Of a stretch of DNA of 24,290 nucleotides, positions 1-11,098 are shown in pieces. The notes beneath the pieces were generated by a model. The model was not told the origin of the DNA, ran no database searches, and saw only the letters and a program-made list of their open reading frames with translations. Each line of letters opens with the position of its first letter. The stretch's first letter is position 1. Location of the stretch: contig BJOX01000205.1 in NCBI GenBank assembly GCA_009731375.1, positions 565,494-589,783 of the forward strand, written 5' to 3'. This DNA comes from Paulinella micropora. Lineage: Eukaryota; Cercozoa; Imbricatea; Euglyphida. The position numbers and the translations under genes were made by a program.

Positions 1-3000
1 GATGTCCTTCTCCAAAAGCTCCTGAGTGATTTCCCGAGCCATCCGATCCTCGTGATAGCTCATACGTGACGGTCTCCTGTGATCCACCACGTCTTCACCC
101 AGCTTCCGTCCACAGTTAGCCTCGTAACCCCGAACAGAGCCCGCCTCAAGAGGCCCAAATACCTCCATATTATTCTCCAAGATACCCTTGAGGGCATCTC
201 GCTCCTTCATAGTACCTTCCCAAGTACTATATTTCTCCGCAATAGCCTTTTCCGCGGCTATCCTAGCCTCCTCAATCTCCTTATGAGAGGCCTTACGTGA
301 TAACTGCGCCACATCCTCCATCGGAATAGGCCGCTCATCCTCACGTACCATCGTCCCATGGTACCTAGTTTCCTCCTTGCCTCTCCACTGGGCAAGCTGT
401 GCCACATGATCTATGATAATGGCATATTGCATTGCATGCGTGCGGTGATATATACCCGATATCCAAGAGAAGGCTTGCTTTCTCACATCCGCCATCTCAC
501 GTTGCATTAACTTGGCCCCATAAGCCAACGCCTTCTCCTTCGTCCCCAATCGTAAAGCCAAGACCAGCTTATGGCCTCTATGTGGGATCGGGACCGGGTC
601 ATCAATAAGATGATCCTCTATATCCTGCCACCACATTTCCGTCCGAGTTCCCACTGGGATGACTATAGTGAAATCATCCACCGATAGCCTGTTTTTCAAG
701 ACCTCCTTAATGGCCTTGACTCCCTTAGGGAAAAACAAATTATCATCCCAGTGACTCTTCAAGAAGGCTTCTACGATCGGCTTAGGCTGCTTGACCGGCA
801 GCTTATGTTGGGTAACATTCCAAACCACATGAGACGTCGTGGTCGAATGCACATCTATATAGACATGCTGATCACCGGCATCCTCCATGCCCGCAATCGT
901 ACCCCGCAACAATTCCGCTTTTGCTGCGTAGAGGTGTTCCAACCTCGCGTCTATCGCGGCCACTACCGCCTCATCCTTTGCGGAATCCCTACAGTCCACG
1001 TTCACGACCCTCACGTCGCGTGGGTCCCTGTAGGCCCAGCCAAAGGTTGTGGTCATGACATATTCCGTCTCCTGTATCTTGTCGTCAGAATTGTCAGCAA
1101 CCACACTTGCTTCCCCAGAGTCCCCCGACTCTACTGTGCATACATGGAAGAACGAGGCTGTTACAGGCTCCTGAATGTGGGGTGTGACCGAAGGCTCCGT
1201 GCCCTCGGACACCACCTTTGTCCACCCCCAGTCAGCGCGCATGACTGGTGAGACACTCACATCCAAATCGTGCGCTACCGCACATTGGCCTTCCCGCCGT
1301 AAAGGTTCATACGGTACTACCTCGTACCGCGGAGCCACCTCGGATCCACCGTACTGCACCACGTTCAGATCCGTATAAATCCGAGCGTGCATTCGTCTGA
1401 GGTTCCGCAGCCCCAACAGGAGACCACCAGCAAAGGCTGGGACGACCCAAAACCGATGAGAGAAAGACTTCCCGTCTTTCAAAAGGAACGTAAGCATGAC
1501 TGACCCTGAGACCCCGGTCATGCCTCCCACTCCCTTGATCCTCAACCGACACGGCCGAAACCCGTGTCTAAACCATGGTTCCCTGCTCCATAGTTCAATA
1601 AATTCCTTCCCGAGTACATTCAGAGATGCCATTGTATCATTGCCCACAATGCATTCCTGCTGTACATCCTCAATAAAAATTTTAGTGAATAATAAAGGCA
1701 ATTCAGCTTTCCCCGGGCCACACCCGTCCGCTGAAAGTGCTTCATAACCACCAAAATATTTACTATCAAGCGCCTCCGACGCTAACTCCACATTAAGGTC
1801 CGTGCCTTTATTCATCACCGGACATAGAGTGTCCCTGTGACTATCAAGGTCCTCAACCTGCTCATTCTGTCCATCCTGGCCTTCCAAGGCCACCGCGTCC
1901 GTAGCTTCCTGGACTCCCCGCGTTACCACGCGTGTCCTATCATCAAATCGCAGGTCATGAGTAACCATGTCGCCTCCGTGGCCGACAGGCAACTCACCCG
2001 ACTTATTCTCCCTCCCGACCTCCGAGTCAGGCGCTGGGATTGCCTCCTGGGATCCCTGGCCCCGCACTTGCATTAATGCTTTGCCCTGCACATTCACCAA
2101 CATGTCCACTAGCGTTATACCAAACGCCATACCCTGGACTTGTTGCTGCGGAGGCATCTGCCCTCCGACGGTCCCCTGACCGCCTCCCATCGGCATACCA
2201 GGAGCAGGCAAGATTGGTGCTGGAGGGATGTAAGACTGTCCCCCATAAGCAACCACCTGCTGCTGTGGCTGCCCTTGGTAGAACTGCTGCTGCATCGGCT
2301 GCCCGTAGCCTACTGGTAACTGCTGCCCCGGAGCTGGACCCGCATAGTAAGCACCTGCTCCCGCCTGCTGCATATGCGATGAGGGAAAAGTTCCCGCACC
2401 CCCCCCATACACATTTGCATTAGGAAAAAGGGAACTACCCTGATTGCCGCCCCACTGCGGGCTCCGATTTGAGTTGGGACGTTCCCGTGAATCTGAACGC
2501 CCTCCCCGACGTCGCGGTGGAGATCGATCTCGGCTCCGCTCCGGTGACCTATCTCGATTCCGTGAATCGCGTCGTCCTCGGTCGTATCCGCCACGAACAT
2601 GCCCTCCTCGATCGTATCCTCGTCGATCTCGGGCTTCATCCCTCTCGTCGTAATGACGACCGCCCGATACATGAGTGACCTCACGATCACTACGACGATC
2701 TCTTGACCTTGAACGACTACGTCGGTTGTCAAGGTGCCCTCGATCCGACCGATCGCTCGAACTAGACGACGAGCTCGACGAAGAACTAGCAGCCGACCTT
2801 GCTGAGGACGCATCCGATGACCCCCGTAAATTCCATGAGGGGTCCACGGATTCATTCCCGTGCCTGCCCGGGATATCTCTTCCCATAGACGCCGGTGCGT
2901 CGCCGCCATCTGAAGTGAGAGGGTTCCATACCCTGAACTTTTCCCATTCACCCTTCAAATAAGGTGCCTCACCAGGATCCGTCCATCCCTTCTGATCGTA

Positions 3001-4204
3001 TGCCTTCCGATCACGATCCTGAAGGTTCTTGAGCTCCTGCGAATACTTATTCGTATTCAACAAGCCATGGAAGGGACCCACTGGATAGTCGTAGCGTACC
3101 TTCCTCAAGACTTCCTTCTGCACCGAGTCATCCCAGCCTTCAGGATGAAAATTCTGGCAATTGCTCTTGCACATGGCTCCCGATTTGAGCCACAAGGCTC
3201 CCGCCTTCTTCATGCACAACGGCCTATGCACCCTGGGGTTGTAGTATGACCTCTGGAACCGTTGACGACCTTGCCCCGGCCCCCCTTGGGGTCTCTGACC
3301 ATAGAACTGAGGTCCCCTGCGCGAGTACCCCTGGCCCCAATAAACTTCATCCCCGGGCTCGAATGGTCCCGCACCATCCCCTCCCCCCTGGTTCTGATTA
3401 CCTTGAGTGGGAGTCCCTGACCTCGGACCCGACCACTTCCACTCATCGATGATGGTTTTCTGGACTCGACGCATGACTTTCCCCAACACGTCTTCATCCA
3501 CGTTCCATATCTCCGGACTGGCCTCAGGGGTAGACTGTCCAGTACCCTTGAGGAGGTATTCCCATACCTCTGTGTCCGTCTGAATCTCTTTCGCCATCTT
3601 AATAAAGACTTGATTGTTCAGATCGAACAATGCCACAGCCGTCAATTTGAAGGCTTCTGCAGGTGTGAGCATAATCACCATGTCCATTATCCTCTGGAAC
3701 ATGTAGTGGAGTACAGGCTTCTTATTCACCATCCACTTGACCTCCGCCTGCAGCTGACTGACCTCCTGTGACTTAGAGGCAAAAACATGGTAGCCCATCT
3801 TCTCTGCGAGCATCAGACCAATACTATCGACACACATGGCGTCGAACCGAGTAGACTGCAGCTTTCCCCAAAAAGCTGCCCACACCTCGCTTTGCATAAG
3901 CCATTCGTTGTCCACCGATGACTGACAACGAAAGAACCTATCAGCCACTATGGCCACATCCTCAGGCGTATAAATGTTAGCTGAACGACAGACCCGACGT
4001 ACCTCTGTCAGCCACATACGAAGCTCAGAGATATGCCTAGGAATTGCAACCTTCTGATTGTCCAGAGCAAAAGCCTTCTGGTCACCCAGAAGGCGGTCCA
4101 CATCCTTCTGGTGACGTTCAATAGTACGACGTCGTTCCTCGTCGTTCTTTTCCATCTTACGGTTCCATGACGAAACCGCAAGCTTTCGTCGTTCTGCCTG
4201 GCCA
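1..4204 (-). CDS. gag-pol polyprotein, open to the left edge (partial)
   Basis: Codons on the minus strand in the frame starting at positions 1, 4, 7 and so on contain no stop from 4290 down to 1. Segments in order: gag/capsid-like helical region (about 4200-3540); G/Q/R-rich stretch with a Cys-X14-Cys-X3-Cys-X3-His cluster near 3215-3150; a Ser run followed by Arg-Ser/Arg-Asp dipeptides (2800-2460); G/P/Q-rich linker (2450-2130); protease-like domain (about 1670-1380) with DTMAS at 1624-1638 and LLLGLRN at 1402-1422; about 450 codons of charged helical sequence; RT lead-in at 200-1. The reverse transcriptase catalytic domain is outside the window. The retropepsin active-site motif is normally D-T/S-G-A-S, so the Met in place of Gly is abnormal. 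The frame is entered from an upstream gag frame near 4205. Confidence 0.8.
1378..1670 (-). other. retropepsin-like domain with altered active-site motif
   Basis: Within the polyprotein, CIVGNDTMASLNVLG (about 1653-1609) lines up with the beta-strand, D-T/S-G-A-S and hydrophobic pattern of retroviral-type aspartic proteases. About 70 codons further on, VVPAFAGGLLLGLRNL matches the second hydrophobic strand that normally reads hh-G-R/h-D/N. The catalytic Asp is present (1636-1638) but the following Gly is Met. Position between gag and RT agrees with protease. It could be a diverged but working enzyme or an inactive relic. Confidence 0.55.
2460..2800 (-). other. RS-rich tract in gag-pol
   Basis: A run of Ser is followed by repeated RS, RD, SR and GGR elements (for example DNRRSRSRSRDRRSDRE). 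Such tracts bind RNA or SR splicing factors in cellular proteins. Here it sits where a nucleocapsid domain would be expected, just downstream of a Cys/His cluster. The codons are mixed rather than a simple trinucleotide repeat, so the tract is not just a translated microsatellite. Confidence 0.6.
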
Positions 4205-5173
4205 TCCCAAGCCACGCAAAATGATAAAAAGCTTTGGCCATATAAATGATGGCATCCACTACCAGCAATCGTTCCAACGTGACGAGATTTTCAGACGATC
4301 CCGCTGTAGCCCAAGTGGGCTTTGTCCCTGAGACTGCCTTGTCCCAGAAGCCATCCATTGCGTCGAAAATGGGCGTGAACACGTCGTCTATTGAGAGCAC
4401 TTTAGCCCCAACACCACTCTTGGGCCGAAAAATAAAGTTGCCCATTGCGTGCACAGTGGGTGACACTCTGGCCCAAACCTGACTGTGAAACTGAGCAACT
4501 TTTGCACTTCAGTCCATCTTGGATGCTTTTGATCCAAGACATCCCAAGACGGCCAACAGCCAACCAAGTAGTACACAGGCTGTCCGTGACGTTTGACAAA
4601 GTCACGAGAAAGGTCTCCAGCCATGGCAGTGGTGCCTCAGGCTTCAGCTTGGACTTGTCCCAACCTCGCTATATTGAGATCGACCATTCCCTCCGTTGAT
4701 GCCATCAATCTGGACGCATCCAGCCTCTCAGGCGTCCAGTAGTGGGTCCCCATGCCCACAGCTTCTGCAATCTGAACCACCATCTCTGCTGCCACCATAA
4801 CATTGGCCACTGTGGTGCGTCCGATCACAAGTGTGTCCCACACGTTCCTCGTCGAACCAGGCGAGATAGCATTAATGCATTGTCTGACCGTCTGCAATGC
4901 CTTTGTGGACGGTAACTGGTCCGCCCAACTATCACCTGTGAGACGAAACTGCCACATCGTCTTCAAATCGTCTTCCAGACGAGCAGAGATGAAGTGCAAA
5001 GAGGGAGGTGTTCCCCCTGTTGTCGACGAACTCGACGCTGTGAGGGCTCCTGCCCCCATAAAACGTGTACCAAGAGAGGAAGGTACCAAAGACCCACCCC
5101 CCCTAGTATACGCTGGTGTAGAATAAGGGCTGCTTGCTGTCAACATCCTCCTCCTATTCTCACGTGGTAACAT
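4205..5173 (-). pseudogene. N-terminal gag region, interrupted by one stop and a frame change
   Basis: Translation from an ATG at 5171-5173 (MLPRENRRRM...) gives a Ser/Thr-rich start and then a helical region (TGDSWADQLPSTKALQTV), ending at an in-frame TGA at 4637-4639. The same frame resumes after the stop (MAGDLSRDFVKRHGQPVYY, 4624 downward) and stays coherent to about 4480. There coding similarity moves to the frame with codon starts divisible by three (VSPTVHAMGNFIFRPKSG, 4466 downward). Near 4205 it moves again to the long gag-pol frame. Each break could be a mutation or an assembly error. I see no convincing slippery heptamer that would make the last shift programmed. The product would be the structural capsid part of the retrotransposon; I did not rebuild it. 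Confidence 0.6.
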
Positions 5174-5521
5174 ATCGAAATGAGAAAGAGAAGAGAGATG
5201 TGAGAAAGCAACAAATGACACACACAGCACACACACATAATTGCTCCACACACAGCTTATGTGTTATGCTGGTGACACCTGTTTCCTCCAACCGAATACA
5301 AAACAAATGTGCGTGCTCCTACACCTCACATACAATATGTTTCTATCCCTCTCCCCCTAAGGAGAGCTCAACTGTCTAAAGCAAAACTTGAAAAAGGTCA
5401 ACACCATTTTCTGTCGGAAATTCCGAGGTGTCAAAACCTCAAGAAAAACAAGGCAAGAAAAACGTGAGAACTTGAGCTTTTCGTGAACCTCACGAAAAGC
5501 AAAACCAAAACCCCGTTCAAT
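5174..5521 (-). other. leader between primer-binding site and gag
   Basis: No protein-like frame is visible. The stretch is A-rich on the plus strand, with repeated CACA motifs near 5218-5258 and a short near-palindrome (GAGCTTTTCGTGAACCTCACGAAAAGC, in two arms, 5472-5502) that could fold in the RNA leader. A packaging role would be inference only. Confidence 0.35.
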
Positions 5522-5540
5522 TTTTGTTAGCGACTCCAGA
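5522..5540 (-). other. probable tRNA primer-binding site
   Basis: On the minus strand the element reads CCGGTTACA, then TC, then TGGAGTCGCTAACA. A TGG start two bases after an LTR end in ...ACA is the standard arrangement for priming by a tRNA 3' CCA end. The plus strand therefore mimics the tRNA 3' end (TGTTAGCGACTCCA). A T-loop-like TTCAATT occurs at about the right distance upstream on the plus strand, but its flanks do not pair, so I do not rely on it. The primer tRNA species is not identified. Confidence 0.45.
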
Positions 5541-5670
5541 TGTAACCGGAACAGCTACTCTGACACTTAGTCGTACCTCAACTGTAGAGGGGCAGACCAA
5601 GCATAAGAGTCAAATAACGACAAGCCGGACAACACTTGATGCCACTATGTAATGTACTGGCCGGCCGACA
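5541..5670 (-). repeat. candidate 5' LTR, about 130 bp
   Basis: The block starts TGTAACCGG and ends CCGGCCGACA on the plus strand, giving TGT...ACA ends and partly inverted CCGG near both ends. It lies immediately outside the primer-binding site. The second LTR is not in the window, so the outer boundary is a guess; 130 bp would be short for an LTR. Confidence 0.3.
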
Positions 5671-5696
5671 TTTATTAGCTTTTTGATGGGCAGCTA

Positions 5697-5700
<4 letters not shown>

Positions 5701-5744
<44 letters not shown>
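5701..5744. repeat. (TA)n microsatellite
   Basis: An uninterrupted TA array directly outside the LTR element. Confidence 0.95.
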
Positions 5745-5747
<3 letters not shown>

Positions 5748-6555
5748 AAACCTCCCATATTACCCCTGTTGTCTCAGTGCTTTTTTCTCTCTTTGTTCGC
5801 CCCTGTGATTACTGATGTTCGCACTCTTACATACTTCCTTTTCAGCTCTACGAAAAGCAAGCGCTCTTCAATTATTAAAATCGTTTAGTGAGGGAAAAAA
5901 AGCAAGAGAAGAAAGGTAAAGTCAAGAGAGCTATGAAAACTAAGGCAGGCAAGAGGGTGCCGTAAATCTAGTGCTGGGAAAGCAGCGGCGGCGGGGCCCC
6001 CAGGCCGCTGCCTAAGGTAAGCAAGTCCGGTTCAGGAGGTGTCATGCCGCGCCATACCACAGCACATAAATCCCACGCACATAATGGGCAACTTAGAGAC
6101 ACCTCAACACTCAGCAAGGGTCCTGCTCGTCACGTGCTAACAATTTCAAATTTCATCTTCGCCTCTGATTTCACAATTCTTGATTTCACTTTCCCCCTTC
6201 CCCTTGTAGTGAAGCTCGTACGCGAGCCGGGTGCGAGGAAGTTGGGTGTGTACAGGGTGTCAAATCTACTTCAAGTGAAAGGAACCAAATAGCTAGGCAG
6301 AACTGATTGTTCCAAGGCACTCCAGTCCGGGATTTGTTGCGGAACTGGTTCTACCGTCTCGCTTTTGTGACAGTTTCCGTTGTATGGCTTTGTTAAGTTC
6401 CGGCATGATGCTGGCCGTTGAACTCGAATGAAGATTACTGCAACCACAACTTTTCTAAACTTAATTTAATATATAAAGGTATAGCTAATAATAGTATTAC
6501 AGGTAATGTATTACTAGCGACATTCAAGCAAGGGCTTTGAACTCGTCTGTCTCAC
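5745..6555. other. intergenic stretch, no gene recognised
   Basis: Between the retrotransposon and the end of the minus-strand TPR gene. One 82-codon open frame (6044-6292, plus) has no protein-like composition. The lower part (6430-6555) is AT-rich and would be 3' UTR or flank of the minus-strand gene. No AATAAA is visible on that strand downstream of the proposed stop. Confidence 0.5.
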
Positions 6556-6636
6556 TCAGTATTTGAGACTGACCTCTCTTGCGGTTGCTTGTCCTGCACG
6601 AGCCCGATGGAAATCATGCCCATGGAAGTGCTTGGC
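6556..6636 (-). CDS. TPR gene exon 15 (stop codon)
   Basis: Acceptor GTCCTCAG, then 26 codons ([15 protein letters not shown]..., ending VSLKY) and TGA at 6556-6558. His/Arg-rich. Assigned as terminal because the frame closes soon after a phase-0 entry. Confidence 0.4.
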   Translation of the reverse strand, partial: AKHFHGHDFHRARAGQATAREVSLKY

Positions 6637-7205
6637 CTGAGGACACACACACACACACACATACACACACACACACACACACGCACACGACACATGAACC
6701 ACGCATGCCAGAGGAATCTGTGCCATGTGGTAGTCACAGCAGCGGTGCGGTGTGGAAGCGGCAGCAGTGGTATATATTACATCGTGCAGCGTGAATGTGT
6801 ATGTGTAGAAAAAGAAAGACGGGGAGAGGGTGGGGTGGGTGTGTCTGTGCGTGTGTGTGTGTTGGGGGGGGGGGGGGGGGGGGTTTGGGGGGGGGGGGGG
6901 NNNNNNNNNNNNNNNNNNNNNNNNNNNNNNNNNNNNNNNNNNNNNNNNNNNNNNNNNNNNNNNNNNNNNNNNNNNNNNNNNNNNNNNNNNNNNNNNNNNN
7001 NNNNNNNNNNNNNNNNNNNNNNNNNNNNNNNNNNNNNNNNNNNNNNNNNNCCAAAAAAAAAAAAAAAAAAAAAAAGATAGATAGATAAATATATAGGTAG
7101 GTAGGTCGGTCGGTAGGCACGCAAGTAGTTAGATAGGTAGATAGGTAGATAGGGAGGTAGGTAGGTAGGTATATACATATGTATTTCTATATATACATAC
7201 ATACA

Positions 7206-7241
<36 letters not shown>

Positions 7242-7254
7242 TATATATATTTAC

Positions 7255-7321
<67 letters not shown>

Positions 7322-7778
7322 GGAGAGAGAGAGGGAGAGAGAGGGAGAGAGAGAGGGAGAGAGAGAGGGGGGGGGGGGAAGAGAGAGAGAGAGAGGGCAC
7401 GCTACCCCAGACGGCGAACACGTGCATGGCCTTCTCACACGCCTAGGCCCGCACAGTCCACACAGTCCACACACAGTCCACACACCCCTGGCAACAAGCG
7501 GTGGAGCTCTGGCGGCAAGCCAGTCCATCATGTGAGGTGCACAAGCGCGGCACGGCGGTCGGCAGGCAGTGCATAGCTTATGCACACAGCGGTCAGCCAA
7601 ACAGAGAGCTCGTAGTGCATAGGCTACGCACGCAGCGGTAAGCGATAGAGAGCAGGCAGGTGGACCTTGGCGGCCTCATCCCAGCGCTTCTCGCGCATAT
7701 ACACCTGCCACCCACACCCAAGCTTGTTTGCACATGCCACAGATAGATAGATAAATAGGTAGGTAGGTAGTAGGTAGG

Positions 7779-7841
<63 letters not shown>

Positions 7842-7950
7842 GTAGATAGGTAGGTAGGTAGGTAGGTAGAAGACAGACAGACAGACAGATAGATAGATAG
7901 ATAGATAGATAGATATATAGATAGATAGATAGATAGATAGACAGATAGAC

Positions 7951-7987
<37 letters not shown>

Positions 7988-8117
7988 TGTTTGGTCTATC
8001 AGCTTTGCATATCCGAAGACATAGGCATCCATTCCACCCCGCCACCAGTTGGTGGCTGGGTAGCGGGCTGGGAGATAGCACTAAGCTTAGAATTTATGCA
8101 GTCTGAAGGTTCTACGC

Positions 8118-8162
<45 letters not shown>

Positions 8163-8492
8163 ATAGTGTTTAGTGTTTATCTAGATGTCGCATAGCCAAA
8201 AGGCCATAGGCGTCCTACCAGGAGGCATCCTCGGCTTAGGCCTGCCTTCGCCTTCCTGACCCCCTCCCCCCCTAGCGGGGGTATCCAGTTACCAAGCACA
8301 AAGTGCAGGGTAAGTACCTTTTATGGGAGAGCTCAAAGGAAACACCCAACGCCACAGCTACCCATGGTACAGCCTTGCGAGCTAGCCAACTAGCATGTGG
8401 TGCAGTTTGCTTCAGGAGGGGTTGGTCTTCATCGCCGAAGTCCCGCCCCCTCGACCAATTTTTTTACATCAAGGCGAGGGACGCCATCCGGG

Positions 8493-8551
<59 letters not shown>

Positions 8552-8580
8552 GGATGGATGGATGGATGGATAGATAGATG

Positions 8581-8644
<64 letters not shown>

Positions 8645-9353
8645 TAGGGACCGGGTACAAACTTCTCTTGCCTATGGTTCGTCCTGTTCGCGGGCGCGTG
8701 CTTGTGTAAGTATATGTAGATAACTATAAATGTTATGTATGTATGCGTGTGTGTGTGTGCACGGTCTGCATGTGTCTGTCGCATGGTTGGTGTTTGCAAA
8801 AAGAGAGAAGCACGTCGCGAGCAGCGCATGTTCCGCTGGCCACGATGGGCCTGCGTAGGTGCTGCTGCTGTGTCGAGCTGCTGTGCGACCTGGGCCAGCA
8901 TGGCGAAGGGTTCACCCACGTACGGATTCTTCTCCGTCGCCTGCACACCAGCATGCCTACATCTCTTCTGCTTCCCCACAAGAGATGTTCGCAGTTCTTA
9001 AGTACAATGAGCCACGACTTCAAGCATTTCGTTCTTAGTCGATACTTGCGTCTAGACCCTGCGTCATGGCTCACCAGAAAACCCTGGGGTCGGAGCTTTC
9101 AAACGAGCTACTACACAGAAATGACAATAAAAGTAGGCTGAGAACGACAAACTTGAAGCAATTGCTGATTGCACTTAAGAACTCGGAACCTCTCTAAAGT
9201 AGCCGCAACTACACCACCGGAGGTTTTCCTGCCAACGACAAGCTTCAGGATCTTGGTCTACCTCTCACGCTTCAGGATGTTTGCGTGCGTATCTGTATTT
9301 ACATGTGTCTGTGTATGTGGGTGTATGTATGTGTGTGTGTGAGAGAGAGAGAA

Positions 9354-9388
<35 letters not shown>

Positions 9389-9556
9389 GGGAGTGAGGGA
9401 GTGATAGTGCGTTTGGCGGAGACCAGTTTGAGTTTCTCCAGCGCTTGTTTGGTGTCTTCAGGCTCCTGCATCAGGCCACAGCCCAAACAACGTTAAAACA
9501 CAATCTGTGTGTCTGCGTGTGTGTGTGTGTGTGTGAAGGGAGAGAAAGAGAGAGAG

Positions 9557-9608
<52 letters not shown>

Positions 9609-10031
9609 AGTGGCCACGCGCCCTCCCAGCACGCTGTTGCCACCAGTTTCCACTCACGTCCCATGCACATCCTATTCTACCCCTTCTCGCGCATCTGAAT
9701 ATGCAAGCCATCTCAATACTACATCTCTCCGCATCCCGCAGGCGAGAGCCAGCAAAGTTCGTCGCGGCTGTTGCGAGCTGGCAAGGCGCGCGTGGCAGTT
9801 CCGGCAGAGTTTTGAGGAGCTGGCGGGACACCGTCAGTTGTGTCATCACCTCCCAGTACGCGTCGCGCGCCACCTTCTCGTCGATCGGCGCCAACACCTT
9901 CGTCGAGTTCTCGAAACACTGCACACACCCACCCACGTCGTGTTGATGATGCGGACCCTGAAGAGGCAGCTAGGCAGCAGCAGCCAGGCAGGCTGCGGCT
10001 ACTACTACTGCTACTGCTGCTGCTGCTGCTG

Positions 10032-10076
<45 letters not shown>

Positions 10077-10089
10077 ATTACTACTACTT

Positions 10090-10153
<64 letters not shown>

Positions 10154-10836
10154 CACTACTACTGCTCGCGGACCGGTGGCACTAGGTCGGGCTCTTCACA
10201 TTCCTTGATGATCTTGCACACTTGCGACAGAAAGCTCACAATCAAGCCTGCGCAGACCACGGGCGCGCGTGCGCTACGAGGGAGCGTCGCCGGGCACGGG
10301 ATAGGCCAGGGACCAAGCTACGTGCAAACTGCTTTTTTCTTTCCTTCTGCTTCCTATCTGGTGTGACTCATTCTCCATGGCTGCCTGTCTGTCATCTGCC
10401 TATGAGTGTTGTTGCCTGGTCTGCCGTCGCCCGGCCAAAGAGTACCCGGATTCTCGTCGAACTGCCACCACACAACAGCCGCGGACCATACACGACCCGT
10501 GCATGCAAGTCATGCTTATGCATGAGCGAACGAGCGAGCGTCAAAGTCCACATTACTTGCAAGCAAAAACACATACGTGTGCACGTCACATAGATGTGAC
10601 ATGATAAGTCAGCAGTCAGCTACATCGCTTAGGTATGCGAGCATGCAGAACTGGTCTTGGTGTGGCACGTGGCGTGCATGCGCGGACCATGCCGTCTATG
10701 ATCTCCAGGAAGGGCTTCACGTAGTCGCCCTGCAAGGACAGGACAGGCTGGACAGTTGTGCGCGGCCGCGGAGGGCAGGGTATGTATGTATGTGTTTATG
10801 TATGTGTGTATGTATGTGTGTATGTATGTGTGTATG

Positions 10837-10867
<31 letters not shown>

Positions 10868-11029
10868 CAGTCAGCTTTGTCCTAGATGTGGCAGGTAGGC
10901 AGCTGTGTAGATAGGTGGGTAGGTAGATAGGTATCTGGTAGGAACAGAGGTACGTAGGTAGACCAGGGCCGGCCAGAGCTGGGGCGGCTGGGAGGGGAGG
11001 GGGGGGGGGGGGGGGAAGGNNNNNNNNNN

Positions 11030-11098
<69 letters not shown>

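Larger units (their letters stand above)
1..5670 (-). mobile_element. Ty3/Gypsy-like LTR retrotransposon, 5' part (LTR, leader, gag, protease, RT lead-in)
   Basis: Read on the minus strand, the order is probable 5' LTR and primer-binding site (5522-5670), untranslated leader (about 5174-5521), gag, nucleic-acid-binding low-complexity segments, an aspartic-protease-like domain and a long helical spacer. The last residues match the usual run-up to Ty3/Gypsy reverse transcriptase: EVFGPLEAGSVRGYE, then HRRPSRMSYHEDRM, then ITQELLEKDI. RT, RNase H, integrase and the 3' LTR must lie left of the window. Family knowledge: this order of protease then RT, with this lead-in, is typical of Ty3/Gypsy (Metaviridae-like) elements. 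The gag start is damaged but about 4.3 kb of gag-pol is free of stops, so the copy is fairly young or lightly decayed. The insertion ends just before a TA array. Confidence 0.8.

Noticed and set aside
751-1251. 166-codon plus-strand frame
   Set aside because: Opposite-strand shadow of the retrotransposon polyprotein, which has better composition and recognisable motifs.
2310-2951. 213-codon minus-strand frame
   Set aside because: Alternative frame of the RS-rich tract; the neighbouring frame continues for over 4 kb with gag-pol motifs.
4195-4260. Programmed -1 frameshift site in gag
   Set aside because: The nearest run is GCTTTTTA in the wrong phase for an X-XXY-YYZ heptamer, and other breaks nearby suggest decay or error.
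7187-8660. Leu-Ser-Ile-Tyr repeat frames
   Set aside because: Frames of GATA arrays, open because the tetranucleotide lacks stops in those phases.
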